47,500 bases of DNA from Stramonita haemastoma (GCA_030674155.1 CM060327.1:12203396-12250895), one strand, 5' to 3'. Shown: positions 32,625-44,068, numbered from the stretch's first letter. The notes: a model not told the origin generated them from the sequence alone. Numbers and translations: made by a program.

Positions 32625-33062
32625 GAAGGACGGTGGCAGGATGGTTAAGACGTTCGCCTGCCAATATGTAAACCATGAGTTTCTGGGTTCATACCCAGCT
32701 CGCCCTTTCTTCCCAGTTTGACAAAAAAAAAACGAACTCAAGGTCAAAGTCATTCAGATGAGACTCTAAACCGAGGTCCCGTGTGCGAACGCACGCAGAA
32801 CATCTTGCGCACACATTGAAATCCCGTTCCGCCTTTCAAAAGAGCAGGCCATCGTGTGCTGGTAGGAGCGGATGACAAAATTATATTTTTAAAAAACCAG
32901 CATGCACACAGGTGTCGTGTTTCGACACCATCCCTGAGGGGAAAAAAAAATAATGGGTAGGCGCTGCACTTGTGGCAACGCGCTCTCCCTGGGGAGAGCA
33001 GCCCGAATTTCTCGCAGAGAAATCTGCTGTGACAAAAGTGGTATAAAATGAAAAATAATATA
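32625..33062 (+). mobile_element. tRNA-derived SINE, family C, near full length
   Basis: The head has A-box-like TGGCAGGATGGTTAAGACG and B box GGGTTCATACCC (32,685-32,696). The body has GATGAGACTCTAAACCGAGG and CGCACGCAGAACATCTTGCG. After GTGTTTCGACACCATCCCTG the element ends in the same 3' module as family B: GCTCTCCCTGGGGAGAGC, AGAGAAATCTGCTGTGACA and GTGGTATAAAATGAAAAATA. Different heads and bodies are thus joined to one 3' module. Confidence 0.9.
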
Positions 33063-33185
33063 ATAAAAAAAATTGTTTTCAAATTTCATCATTGAAAATT
33101 ATCCAATGATTTTTCAATAGATTTATTCCTAAAAATGAAATGTGACTGTAAGCATGCCTGTTGATGTTACATGATGACTGATGAT

Positions 33186-33423
33186 ACTGTGTCATGGGGT
33201 AACTGATGTGTGCAAACGGTTTATACTGTGTCATGGGGTAACTGATGTGTGCAAACGGTTATACTGAGTCATGGGGTAACTGATGTGTGCAAACGGTTAT
33301 ACTGAGTCATGGGGTAACTGATGTGTGCAAACGGTTATGCTGTGTCATGGGGTAACTGATGAGTGCAAACGGTTATGCTGTGTCATGGGGTAACTGATGT
33401 GTGCAAACGGTTATACTGTGTGC
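33186..33423 (+). repeat. 38-bp tandem repeat, six to seven copies, ending in a splice acceptor
   Basis: GTCATGGGGTAACTGATG starts at 33,191, 33,230, 33,268, 33,306, 33,344 and 33,382 (period 38-39). At the next expected position (33,420) the sequence becomes GTGCAGATGGTGATCAC, an acceptor CAG with a diverged ATGG continuation. Confidence 0.9.
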
Positions 33424-33425
33424 AG

Positions 33426-33503
33426 ATGGTGATCACGATGAAAGAGACAGCATCACAAGACCATGTTGCACCCAGACAGGAAGAGGTTCTGGAAGAACAC
33501 TGA
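33426..33503 (+). other. Candidate terminal exon after array
   Basis: After CAG at 33,423-33,425, frame 0 opens with ATG and runs 25 codons (MVITMKETASQDHV, then acidic) to TGA at 33,501. The frame that would continue the phase of the 22,243 and 29,216 candidates is also open, to about 33,534. The polypyrimidine tract is weak (TATACTGTGTGCAG). No family is recognised. The 48-bp satellite starts shortly after. Confidence 0.25.
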
Positions 33504-33552
33504 GCAAGTCATTGGGGGGGGATTCTGGGTGGAAATGATAATGAATATTTTG

Positions 33553-33900
33553 GATGGCTTAGGTTCAGTAGCAGGTATGTGTAATGAAATAGTATTTTGG
33601 ATGGCTGTAGTTTCAGTAGCAGGTATGTGTAATGAAATAGTATTTTGAATGGCTGTAGTTTCAGTAGCAGGTATGTGTAATGAAATAGTATTTTAAATGG
33701 CTGTAGTTTCAGTAGCAGGTATGTGTAATGAAATAGTATTTTAAATGGCTGTAGTTTCAGTAGCAGGTATGTGTAATGAAATAGTATTTTGGATGGCTGT
33801 AGTTTCAGTAGCAGTATGTATAATGAAATAGTATTTTGGATGGCTGTAGTTTCAGTAGCAGGTATGTGTCATGAAATAGTATTTTGGATGGCTGTAGTTT
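33553..33900 (+). repeat. Satellite block 1, 48-bp monomer
   Basis: About seven copies of GATGGCTGTAGTTTCAGTAG plus CAGGTATGTGTAATGAAATA and GTATTTTG. The first copies are the most diverged, and the last is interrupted within TAGTTTC by a LINE 3' end at 33,902. Confidence 0.95.
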
Positions 33901-33901
33901 C

Positions 33902-34043
33902 AAGTCAAGTCAAAAACGCTTTAATCATTCTATGAAGGGCAATTACAGTACTGACAGGTATATTGATACAAATTATAATCTCAAAGACCCCGGAAAGCTA
34001 CAATCACAGGGAATGCCCCTCCCCTTGTGCTGCGTTCTCAACT
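33902..34043 (-). mobile_element. LINE 3' end inside satellite, copy 1
   Basis: CAAGTCAAGTCAAAAACGCT, then ATGAAGGGCAATTACAGTAC and TATTGATACAAATTATAATC match the last about 80 bases of the LINE that ends at 23,012. It is an extreme 5' truncation. The remaining about 60 bases up to 34,043 are not matched. Confidence 0.85.
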
Positions 34044-35835
34044 GGCTGTAGTGTCGGCACTGGGAAATAGTGAAGTAATATTTCACACGGCTGTAGTGTC
34101 GGCACTGGGAAATAGTGAAGTAATATTTCACACGGCTGTAGTGTCGGCACTGGGAAATAGTGAAGTAATATTTCACATTGCTGTAGTGTCGGCACTGGGA
34201 AATAGTGAAGTAATATTTCACACGGCTGTAGTGTCGGCACTGGGAAATAGTGAAGTAATATTTCACATTGCTGTAGTGTCGGCACTGGGAAATAGTGAAG
34301 TAATATTTCACACGGCTGTAGCGTCGGCATTGGGAAATAGTGAAGTAATATTTCACACGGCTGTAGTGTCGGCATTGGGAAATAGTGAAGTAATATTTCA
34401 CACGGCTGTAGCGTCGGCACTGGGAAATAGTGAAGTAATATTTCACACGGCTGTAGCGTCGGCACTGGGAAATAGTGAAGTAATATTTCACACGGCTGTA
34501 GCGTCGGCACTGGGAAATAGTGAAGTAATATTTCACACGGCTGTAGCGTCGGCACTGGGAAATAGTGAAGTAATATTTCACACGGCTGTAGCGTCGGCAC
34601 TGGGAAATAGTGAAGTAATATTTCACACGGCTGTAGCGTCGGCACTGGGAAATAGTGAAGTAATATTTCACACGGCTGTAGTGTCGGCACTGGGAAATAG
34701 TGAAGTAATATTTCACACGGCTGTAGTGTCGGCACTAGAAATATATATATTTCACATGGCTGTAGTGTCGGCACTGGGAAATAGTGAAGTAATATTTCAC
34801 ACGGCTGTAGTGTCAGAACTAGAAATATATATATTTCACATGGCTGTAGTGTCGGCACTGGGAAATAGTGAAGTAATATTTCACACGGCTGTAGTGTCAG
34901 CACTGGGAAATAGTGAAGTAATATTTCACACGGCTGTAGTGTCAGCACTGGGAAATAGTGAAGTAATATTTCACACGGCTGTAGTGTCGGCACTGGGAAA
35001 TAGTGAAGTAATATTTCACACGGCTGTAGTGTCGGCACTGGGAAATAGTGAAGTAATATTTCACACGGCTGTAGTGTCAGCACTGGGAAATAGTGAAGTA
35101 ATATTTCACACGGCTGTAGTGTCGGCACTGGGAAATAGTGAAGTAATATTTCACATGGCTGTAGTGTTGGCACTGGGAAATAGTGAAGTAATATTTCACA
35201 CGGCTGTAGTGTCGGCACTGGGAAATAGTGAAGTAATATTTCACACGGCTGTAGTGTCGGCACTGGGAAATAGTGAAGTAATATTTCACATGGCTGTAGT
35301 GTTGGCACTGGGAAATAGTGAAGTAATATTTCACATGGCTGTAGTGTCGGCACTGGGAAATAGTGAAGTAATATTTCACATGGCTGTAGTGTTGGCACTG
35401 GGAAATAGTGAAGTAATATTTCACACGGCTGTAGTGTCAGCACTGGGAAATAGCGAAGTAATATTTCACACGGCTGTAGTGTCAGCACTGGGAAATAGCG
35501 AAGTAATATTTCACATGGCTGTAGTGTCGGCACTATGAAATAGTGAAGTAATATTTCACATGGCTGTAGTGTCGGCACTGGGAAATAGTGAAGTAATATT
35601 TCACATGGCTGTAGTGTCGGCACTGGGAAATAGTGAAGTAATATTTCACATGGCTGTAGTGTCGGCACTGGGAAATAGTGAAGTAATATTTCACATGGCT
35701 GTAGTGTCGGCACTGGGAAATAGTGAAGTAATATTTCACATGGCTGTAGTTTGAGCACTGGGAAATAGTGAAGTAATATTTCACATGGCTGTAGTGTCAG
35801 CACTGGGAAATAGCGAAGTAATATTTCACACGACC
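34044..35835 (+). repeat. Satellite block 2, homogeneous 45-bp monomer, about 40 copies
   Basis: GGCTGTAGTGTCGGCACTGG starts at 34,044, 34,089 and so on at a 45-base period with very high identity. Sites such as C/T in ACGG/ATGG vary in short runs. Two short monomers with AGAAATATATATATTTCACA lie near 34,737 and 34,824. Because 45 is a multiple of three and the monomer has no stop in several frames, frames of up to 662 codons (minus) and 503 codons (plus) arise with a 15-residue period. They are not evidence of a gene. Confidence 0.97.
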
Positions 35836-38800
35836 GTAGTCTCAGAACTAAAAAAAAAAAAAATTCACATGGCTGTAGTGTCGGCACTAGGAAATAGTGA
35901 AGTAATATTTCACCTGGCTGTAGTTTGAGCTCTGGGAATATGGAATATTTTACATGACTGTAGTTAATGCGTTTGGGATTAATAAATTTCACATGGCTGT
36001 CGTCTCAGAATTAGGAAATGATAAATAATACTTCATACGGCTGTAGTGTCAGCGCTGGAGAATAATAATCTTTCCCATGGCTTTAGTTTGAGCACTGGGG
36101 AATAAATAATATTTCACATAACTGTAGTGTCAGTACTGGTAAAAAATAAAATTTACATGGCTGTAATGTCAGCACTGAGAAATAAATATTTTACATGGCT
36201 GTAGTTTGAGCACTGAAGAATAATAATTAATATTTCACATGGGTGTAGATTGAGCAAAGGGGAATAATAATATTTCACATGGCTGTTGTGTGAGCACTGG
36301 TAAATAATAAATTTTACATGACTAGTTTTAGCACTGAAGAAATAATAAATATTTTACATAGCTGTAGTGTCAGAACTGAGAAATAATAAATATTTTACAT
36401 AGCTGTAGTTTGAGCTCTGGAGAATAATAAATAACTTTTCACATGGCTGTAGTTTGAGCACTGAAGAGTGATAAATAATATTTCACATGTCTGAGCAAAG
36501 GGGAATAATAAATAACTTTTCACATGGTGGTAGTTTGGGTACTGGAGAATAATAAATAATATTTCACATGGCTGTAGTGTCTGTGGCTGCACATGGCTGT
36601 GGCTGCACTGGTAAATAATAAATGTTACATGGCTGTAGTGTAAGCACTCAGAAAGAAATATTTTACATGGCTATAGTTTGAGCACTGGAGAATAATAAAT
36701 AACATTTCACATGGCTGTAGTTTGAGCTCTGGAGAATGATAAATAATATTTCACATGGCTGTAGTTTTAGCACTGAGAAGTAATAAATAATATTTCACAT
36801 GGCTGTAGTTTGAGTAAAGGGGAATAATAAAATTTCACATGGCTGTAGTGTGAGCACTGGTAAATGATAAATTTTACATGACTAGTTTTAGCAATGAAGA
36901 AAATATTTTACATAGCTGTAGTTTTAGCACTGAAGAAATAATAAATATTTTACATTGCTGTAGTTTGAGCTCTGGAGAATAATAAATATTATTTCACATG
37001 GCTGTAGTTTGAGCACTAGAAAATAATAAATTTTACATGGCTGTAGTTTGAGCACTCAAGAATGATAAATAATAATTCACATGGCTGAGCAAAGGGAATA
37101 ATAAATAACTTTTCACATGGCGGTAGTTTGAGCACTGGGGAATAATGATTTGACATGGTTGTAGTGTCTGTACTGGTAAATAATAAATTTTACATGGCTG
37201 TAGTGTCAGCACTGAGAAATAAACATTTTACATAGCTGTAGTTTGAGCACTGAGAAATAATATATTTTACATGGCTGAAATGTCGGCACTGGAGAATAAG
37301 AAATGATATTTCACATGGCTGTAGTTTGAGCAAAGGAGAAATAATAAAAAACCACATGGCTGTACTTGTGAGCACTGGTAAATAATAAAATTTTACTTGA
37401 CTAGTTTTAGCACTGAAGAAATAATAAATGTTTTACATAGCTGTAGTTTGAGCACTGGAGAATAATAAATATTATTTTACATGGCTGAGCAAAGGGAAAT
37501 AATAAATAACTTTTCACACGGCGGTAGTTTGAGCACTGGGGAATAATAATTTCACATAGCTGTAGTGTCAGTACTGGTAAGTAGTATATTTTACATGGCT
37601 GTAGTGTCAGCACTGAGAAATAATACATATTTTACATGGCTGTAGTGTCAGCACTGGAGAATAATAAATGATATTTCACATGGCTGTAGTTTGAGCACTG
37701 AGAAATAATAATATTTTACATGGCTGTAGTTTGAGCACTGAGAAATAATAAATATTTTACATAGCTGTAGTTTGAGCTCTGAGAAAAATAAATATTATTT
37801 CACATAGCTGTAGTTTGAGCACTAGGAAATAATAAATATTTTACATAGCTGTAGTTTGAGCTCTGGAGAAAAAATAAATATTATTTCACATGGCTGTAGT
37901 TTGAGCACTGGGAAATGGTAAATTTCACATGGCAGTAGTTTGGGTACTGAAGAATTAATGAATAATATCTCGCATGGCTGTAGTTTGAGCACTGGAGAAT
38001 AATAAATAATATTTCACATGGCTGTAGTTTGAGCACTGGAGAATAATAAATAATATTTCACATGGCTGTAGTGTCAGTACTGGTAAATAATAAATTTTAA
38101 ATGGCTGTAGTGTCAGTACTGAGAAAGAAATATTTTACATGGCTGTAGTTTGAGCACTGGAGAATAATGAATAATATTTCACATGGCTGTAGTTTTAGCA
38201 CTGAGAAGTAATAAATAATATTTTACATGGCTGTAGTTTGAGTACTGGGGAAAAATAAATAATATTTCACATGGCTGTAGTTTTAGCACTGAGAAGTAAT
38301 AAATAATATTTCGCATGGCTGTAGTTTGAGTACTGGGGAATAATAAAATTTCACATGACTGTAGTGTGAGCACTGGTACATGATAAATTTTACATGACTA
38401 GTTTTAGCACTGAGAAATAATAAATATTTTACATAGCTATAGTTTGAGCCCTGAGAAATAATAAATATTTTACATCGCTGTAGTTTGAACGCTGAGAAAT
38501 AATAAATATTTTACGTAGCTGTAGTTTGAGCTCTGGAGAATAATAAATAATATTTCACATTGCTGAGCAAAGGGGAATAATAAATAATATTTTACATGGC
38601 TGTAGTTTGAGCAGTGGAGAATAATAATTTCACATACTGTAGTGTCAGCACTGGTAAATAATAAATTTTACATGGCTGTAGTGTAAGGACTGAGAAAGAA
38701 ATATTTTATATGGCTGTAGTTTGAGCACTGGAGAATAATAAATAATATTGCACATGGCTGTAGTTTGAGCAAAGGGGAATAATAAATATTTCACATGGCT

Positions 38801-38940
38801 GTAGTTTGAGCACTGGAGAATAATAAATAATATTGCACATGGCTGTAGTTTGAGCAAAGGGAATAATAAATATTTCACATGGCTAAAGTTTGAGCACTGG
38901 GAATAATAAAGTTTACATGGCTGTAAAGTCAGCATTAGAA
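35836..38940 (+). repeat. Satellite block 3, diverged 43-47-bp monomers
   Basis: It continues block 2 with monomers of the type CATGGCTGTAGTTTGAGCAC, TGGAGAATAATAAATAATAT and TTCA, over 60 copies. They are more AT-rich and of variable length. Short runs of alternating variants (TGAGCAAAGGGGAATAATAA versus GAGCACTGGAGAATAATAAA) suggest local higher-order amplification. Beyond 38,940 weak similarity persists to about 39,330. Confidence 0.92.
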
Positions 38941-39153
38941 AGTATTTCAGTATTTCTGATTGTCAGTAGCTTGTCTCTGAAAGTAAAACTTAAGGGCAGG
39001 TATACATGTTTTCAGCACTTAAAATTTTTTCTTTTTTTGGGGGGGAGCAAAATAGTTTTTTGGGGGGCGGGGTAGGATGGCTTGAGTTTCAGTGGCAGTT
39101 GTGTATAAATGATAAATGAAGTAGTATTATGGAGGCCTGTTGTTTCAGAATGA

Positions 39154-39265
39154 TCAAGTCAAGTCAGAAACACTTATATCATTCCATGAAGGGTAATTAC
39201 AATACTGACACACCACACTAATTGATAGGAATCATAATCTCTAAAGGTCACAAGAATTTGGAGGG
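39154..39265 (-). mobile_element. LINE 3' end inside satellite, copy 2
   Basis: TCAAGTCAAGTCAGAAACAC, CATGAAGGGTAATTACAATA and TGATAGGAATCATAATCTCT match the 33,902 copy. It is preceded by a 48-mer-like satellite piece (GGCTTGAGTTTCAGTGGCAG...CTGTTGTTTCAG), as at 33,880, so the junction resembles that of copy 1. Confidence 0.8.
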
Positions 39266-39408
39266 GAGGTGGGGGGATTACTGAAGTAGTATATTTGAGA
39301 GCTGAAGTTAAAGATTAGGGCTGTAGTTTTGAGGTGGGGGGGGGGGGGTATCAATGAAGTGTGTACATAAGTACTACTCCCTTGCAATCATCACTCCCTC
39401 TCCCCTCA

Positions 39409-39430
39409 CCCCCCCCCCCCCCCCCCCCCC
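39409..39430 (+). repeat. Poly-C tract, 22 bases
   Basis: An uninterrupted run of 22 C. A 13-G run lies 60 bases upstream (39,336-39,348). Confidence 0.95.
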
Positions 39431-39544
39431 ACACCCCTGAGTTGCTCAAGTCTCCTGGAAAATTTGTCTGTGCCCCTGATTACTAGTGGCTCCATCCATG
39501 AAAATGAAACTCAAGATAATAAGCCTCTCACCCGCTATGTCATC

Positions 39545-39545
<1 letters not shown>

Positions 39546-39579
<34 letters not shown>
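39546..39579 (+). repeat. Poly-C tract, 34 bases
   Basis: An uninterrupted run of 34 C, the longest homopolymer in the window. Confidence 0.95.
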
Positions 39580-39744
39580 TTCCCCATCCTTCAATCTCCT
39601 TGCCTCGTATTTACCAGCATCCAAAATAAATAACCATTTTCCCCCTCTCTCCCCCCTCCACACTGTCAAATCATTCCTGTGCTGACATTCAGCTGTCAGG
39701 ACCAAAGTGAAGCCATCCAAAAATTCTACTGCATTTCCGCTACC

Positions 39745-39857
39745 ATCCTCTCTCCTCTCTCTCCCCCTCTCTCTCTCCCTCTCTCTCTCTCTCTCACTCT
39801 CTTCCTTCCTCTCTCTCTCTCTCTCTCTCTCCTCTCTCCACTCTCTCTCTCTCTTCT

Positions 39858-39892
<35 letters not shown>

Positions 39893-39932
39893 CTGTCTTT
39901 CCCTCTCTCTCTCTGTCTTTCCCTCTCTCTCA
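39745..39932 (+). repeat. (CT)n-rich tract
   Basis: About 190 bases of CT with CC, AC and GT interruptions. It gives Ser/Leu frames on plus and Arg/Glu frames on minus that are artefacts. A polypurine-polypyrimidine stretch of this length could form H-DNA. Confidence 0.95.
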
Positions 39933-40245
39933 GTGCTGATTTAACCCCATCAAAGCACTGTACCGTAGGGAATAACACTAGTGAAATAATAAAAATTCAG
40001 AATGACTACAACCGTCGCCCATCCACCCACTTTGCAGCAACTTGAATAAAGGTATCTTTACTGCAGCCCTAGTACAAGAGTTCCCCCCCTCTCCCCATCT
40101 TCCTCAACCCTATTTAAAAAATGGCTGAAAATGTTTGTTTCCAAATTTGCTGCAGAGGGGAGGGGGTTCATGCATGCTTGTGTTTCTGGTTTCTTTTATT
40201 TGTGTGTGTGTGTGTGTGTGAATGCTTTGATCTGTGTGTTTATTT

Positions 40246-40540
40246 TTATTTTATACCACTTTATGTCACAGAAGATTTCTCTGCGTGAAATTCGGGCTGC
40301 TCTCCCCCGGGGAGAGCGTGTTGCCTCATGTGCAGCACCTACCCTTAATCTATTTTTTTCTCTCAGGGATGGTGTCTAAACACACCTGTGTGCATGCTGG
40401 TTTTTTTATAATTTTGTCATCCGCTCCTATCAGCACACGATGGCATGCTCTTCCGAAAGGCGGAACGGGGTTTTAACATGTGCGCAAGATGTTCTGTGTG
40501 TGTTCACACACAGGGCCTCGGTTTATAGTCTCATCCAAAT
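40246..40540 (-). mobile_element. SINE family C, 5'-truncated
   Basis: On plus it begins ATTTTATACCACTTTATGTC and AGATTTCTCTGCGTGAAATT, with the CTCCCCCGGGGAGAG palindrome (3' module). GGGATGGTGTCTAAACACAC, GGCGGAACGGGGTTTTAACA and GCGCAAGATGTTCTG follow. It ends in TTTATAGTCTCATCC at about 40,540, without a head. It lies between the two opposed satellite regions. Confidence 0.88.
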
Positions 40541-42006
40541 AAATGTGTTGTATGTTCATTCACTGATTTGCCTCGACAGCACGAATACTACCTTAGACAG
40601 CAGCACAGTCATATGAAATATGGCTGCTCTCCTTCTCTTCTTACTTGTTGAAATATAATTTGAAATACCATGCCACACCCAATCTCTCTTACAAGAATAA
40701 ATCCGTCAAAACGTTTGTATGTAAAATGAAACAAATGTTCGTATGTAAAATAAAACGGTCGAAAATGCAACCGCAGTGATAAACTTGCCTCGGCATGTGA
40801 TGTAAAGTAATGCAAAATGCAATCATAAACCCTTGTCACATACATAAATAAATCAAAAATAGATAATAAAACAAGAAATGAAAAAAATAATATATATTTT
40901 TTAAAACCCTTGTTACATGTGAAGCAATACCTTCCAAAATGCGTTGTAATAAGCTCGTCTCCAGATGCCAAAGTCATCTAACCCACCTCAACATACATAA
41001 TAGTAATCTAAAATACAATCATCATAATAAACCCCCACTCCACGCACATGTGAAAGCACATAATCTGAAAAAGTAATAAACGCACCGTTACTTGTAAAAT
41101 CGAGTCTTTAAAAAATTGAAAAATAAACCCACCTCCACATGTAAAACGAAGCCATCTAAAAAAAACAAAAAAGAACACAACCTCTAGTAAACCTCTTAAG
41201 CACATAAAACAAAGCCATCTTAAAAAAAAAAAAAACTTAAACCCACTACATGAAACAAAGCTATCTAAAGAAAATTACCATCAATAATAAACCTACCTCC
41301 ACAATTGATTGAAACAAAACCATCTGGAGAACAACCATAAAAAATAAACTTATTACTACATATAAAAAGAGTCATTAAAAAAAAAAAAAACATTGATGAC
41401 AAACCTACCTCCACATAAAAAGCCATCTTTAAAAAAAAATTTTAAAAGATCAATAAACACATCTGCACAAAAGAAATAAAGCCATGTAAGATGACCATCA
41501 AAATAAACTTGCCTCCACATGTGAAAAGAGAGAATTCTATATCCATCTATCATTAAAACCAAACCGTTTCGTGAAAGCCGTGCACTATACAGCCTTCATT
41601 CTAAACCTAGCTACATGGTTGAGATAAACTTTGTAACCACATGTGAAATAAAAACAAACTCGACAAAAAAAAACACCTCCACAGGTGAAATAACCCCCAC
41701 AAACTCGAGATAAGCCATACAAAGTACAATTGTCATAAACCATACAAAGTACAGTTGTCATAATTAACCAGTCTTCAAAGAATAAAGCCTTACAAATTAC
41801 AGTCCTCACAATAAACTCGCCACCAATATGGAATAAAGCCTTCTAAAATGCAACCATTGTAATCTGCCATACAACCATCATAATGACCCTAGATCCACTT
41901 GTAACACTAAGCCATCCAAGGTATAACTCTGCCATCCAAGGTACAACTCGTAATAAATAATTATTTCTTGATGTGAAATACAGTATCCAATACAAACCTG
42001 ATGAGG

Positions 42007-42300
42007 AACCCCACAGGGTGTGAGTTGGCATAGTGGTTGGAGCATTGTCCTCTTGACACTACAGTTTCCAGCTACCACTGAGATAATAGTCTGTTCCGGG
42101 GGCATTAACTTGGGAGTTACATGGGTACCAACACCACTTTCCTATGGTCCTTAGGATGAGTCTGTAAACTAAGGCCATGTGTGCGGATGCACCTACAACT
42201 AAATCCTTTCTGCCTTTCAGAAGAGTAGGCCATTGCATGCTGGCAAGAATGGATGACAAAAGTAGAAACGCTGGTGCCCTTGTCAGACATCATCCCTGAA
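42007..42300 (+). mobile_element. SINE family C/D relative with degenerate head
   Basis: A tRNA-like start GAGTTGGCATAGTGGTTGGAG (A box) has a decayed B-box region. GGATGAGTCTGTAAACTAAG, CTTTCAGAAGAGTAGGCC and TGGCAAGAATGGATGACAAA follow, as in the body of families C/D. It ends in ACATCATCCCTGAAG, short of the shared 3' module. It is inserted in satellite block 4. Confidence 0.65.
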
Positions 42301-42639
42301 GTCGGAATGGGGCTACCTTGCTAGTGGATGAAATCAATCGCAAGCACAAACATCTCGCTAGTGGTGAATATTGGTGAATATTCGAGCTCTAGATGAGAAA
42401 CAAAAAACTCCACAACAATGGGTGAAATAAAGCTCACTTCCACATGTGAAAATAAATCGAACCAAAATAATACTATCGTGATGATCCCTCAATTGTGACA
42501 AACTCTCACTGCGCAAAGTAAAGCTGCCAAAAATGTAATTCACCTCCATGTCAAAGAAAGCCATCGTGTTAACTAGATGATGTGAAATGAAGCATTTTGA
42601 AAGGCAATACTGTAGGCATAATAAATCTGCATCCACATT

Positions 42640-42985
42640 TGAATGTCCTTCAGATGAGACTAAACTATTGTCCCATGTGTGGACACATAATAATAATAAT
42701 ACACATGGAATTTGTATAGCGCTATATCTTGTAAAAACAAATCAAAGCTCTTGCATTGGACCCATACAACACACAAGCAATCGATAACAATTTAAAGTTT
42801 CAACAAATTCGAATGCAGATCATATCGGTACATAAATCTTTTCCACCTTTTGGGAGAGTAGGCTATAATGTGCTGGTTGAAACAGAAAATATATACAAAA
42901 TCTCATGCACACAGGGACTGAAATGGAAAAAAAAAAAAAAAAAAAAAAAGCACAGTATTTATTCCATCATTATAAAAGAATACAA
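42640..42985 (+). mobile_element. SINE family D, split by a nested insertion
   Basis: GATGAGACTAAACTATTGTC...GTGTGGACACA (to about 42,687) continues after the insertion as ATGCAGATCATATCGGTACA, GAGAGTAGGCTATAATGTGC and CACACAGGGACTG. It ends in an A20-plus run and the D tail TTATTCCATCATTATAAAAG. Confidence 0.75.
42688..42812 (-). mobile_element. Retroelement 3' end H, copy 2, nested
   Basis: TAATAATAATAATACACATG, TATAGCGCTATATCTTG and CACACAAGCAATCGATAACA match 29,388-29,528. It interrupts the family D SINE, so element H was active after that SINE family inserted. Confidence 0.75.
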
Positions 42986-44032
42986 CCACCCAGCATACAA
43001 CTATCATAATGAACCCACCACCACATGTGAAATGAAGCCATCTATATTCTGTGGTAATACACTACCTCCACGTGGAAAAAAAAATACCATCAGAATTGCA
43101 ACTGTTGTAATAACCCATCTCCACATTGAAATAAAGCCATCTATAGTGGACTGCCGAAAGCAACATGATAATAATCGCACCTCCATATTGAAGTTAAACC
43201 TCCACATGTGAAGTAAAACCACCATGATAAACCTCTGGGTGTAAAATAATACCAACTAAAATACAACTACTGTGATAAATCAACCTCCACATGTAAATGA
43301 AATCTAAAATATAACCACCATAGACAACCCATCTCCACATGTGAAATGAAATCTAAAATATAAACCACTATAATAAACCCATCTCCACATGTGAAATGAA
43401 ATCTAAGATATAACCACTATAATAAACCCATCTCCACATGTGAAATGAAATCTAAGATATAACCACTATAATAAACCCACCTCCACGTGTAAAATGAAAT
43501 CTAAAATATAACCACTATAATAAACCCACCTCCACGTGTAAAATGAAATCGAAAATATAACCACTATAATAAACCCACCTCCACGTGTAAAATGAAATCT
43601 AAAATATAATATCTGTAATAGTAAACCCACCTCCGCATGTGAAATGAAATCTAAAAATATAACCTCTGTAATAGTAAACCCACCTCCACATGTGAAATAT
43701 AGCCATCTAAAATACAAGTCATAGGCCTAATAAACTCGCAACTAGCCTACATGTGAAATAAAGCTACAGTACACCCTGTCGTAATAAACCTGCCCCCCAT
43801 AGACGACGTAAAGCCATATAAAAGGCAACTTCCACGAACCCGCGCCACATGGGAATCAACGTCAACCATAATACAGCCATCGTAATAAATTCGCCTTCAC
43901 ATGTGAAGTGGGCCTAAAAAACGTAGGCTACAAAATACAAACGTCGCAACAAATCTGCCTCCATGTGCGAAAAAACGCATCCAAAACACAATTGTCATAA
44001 TAAACCCACCTTTACAGGTGAAATAAGTCACC

Positions 44033-44033
<1 letters not shown>

Positions 44034-44064
<31 letters not shown>
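44034..44064 (+). repeat. Poly-C tract, 31 bases
   Basis: An uninterrupted run of 31 C, directly followed by the 3' end of the SINE at 44,069. Confidence 0.95.
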
Positions 44065-44066
<2 letters not shown>

Positions 44067-44068
44067 TC

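Noticed and set aside
33186..35835. CRISPR array (38-49-bp direct repeats)
   Set aside because: Repeats are contiguous with no unique spacers, there are no cas-like genes, and the window is eukaryotic.
34004..35992. 662-codon minus-strand and 503-codon plus-strand frames
   Set aside because: Pure product of a 45-bp tandem repeat without stops in several frames at once. No start context, domain or non-repetitive part.
40609..40977. 122-codon minus frame
   Set aside because: It lies in the degenerate 49-bp satellite and has no recognisable domain.
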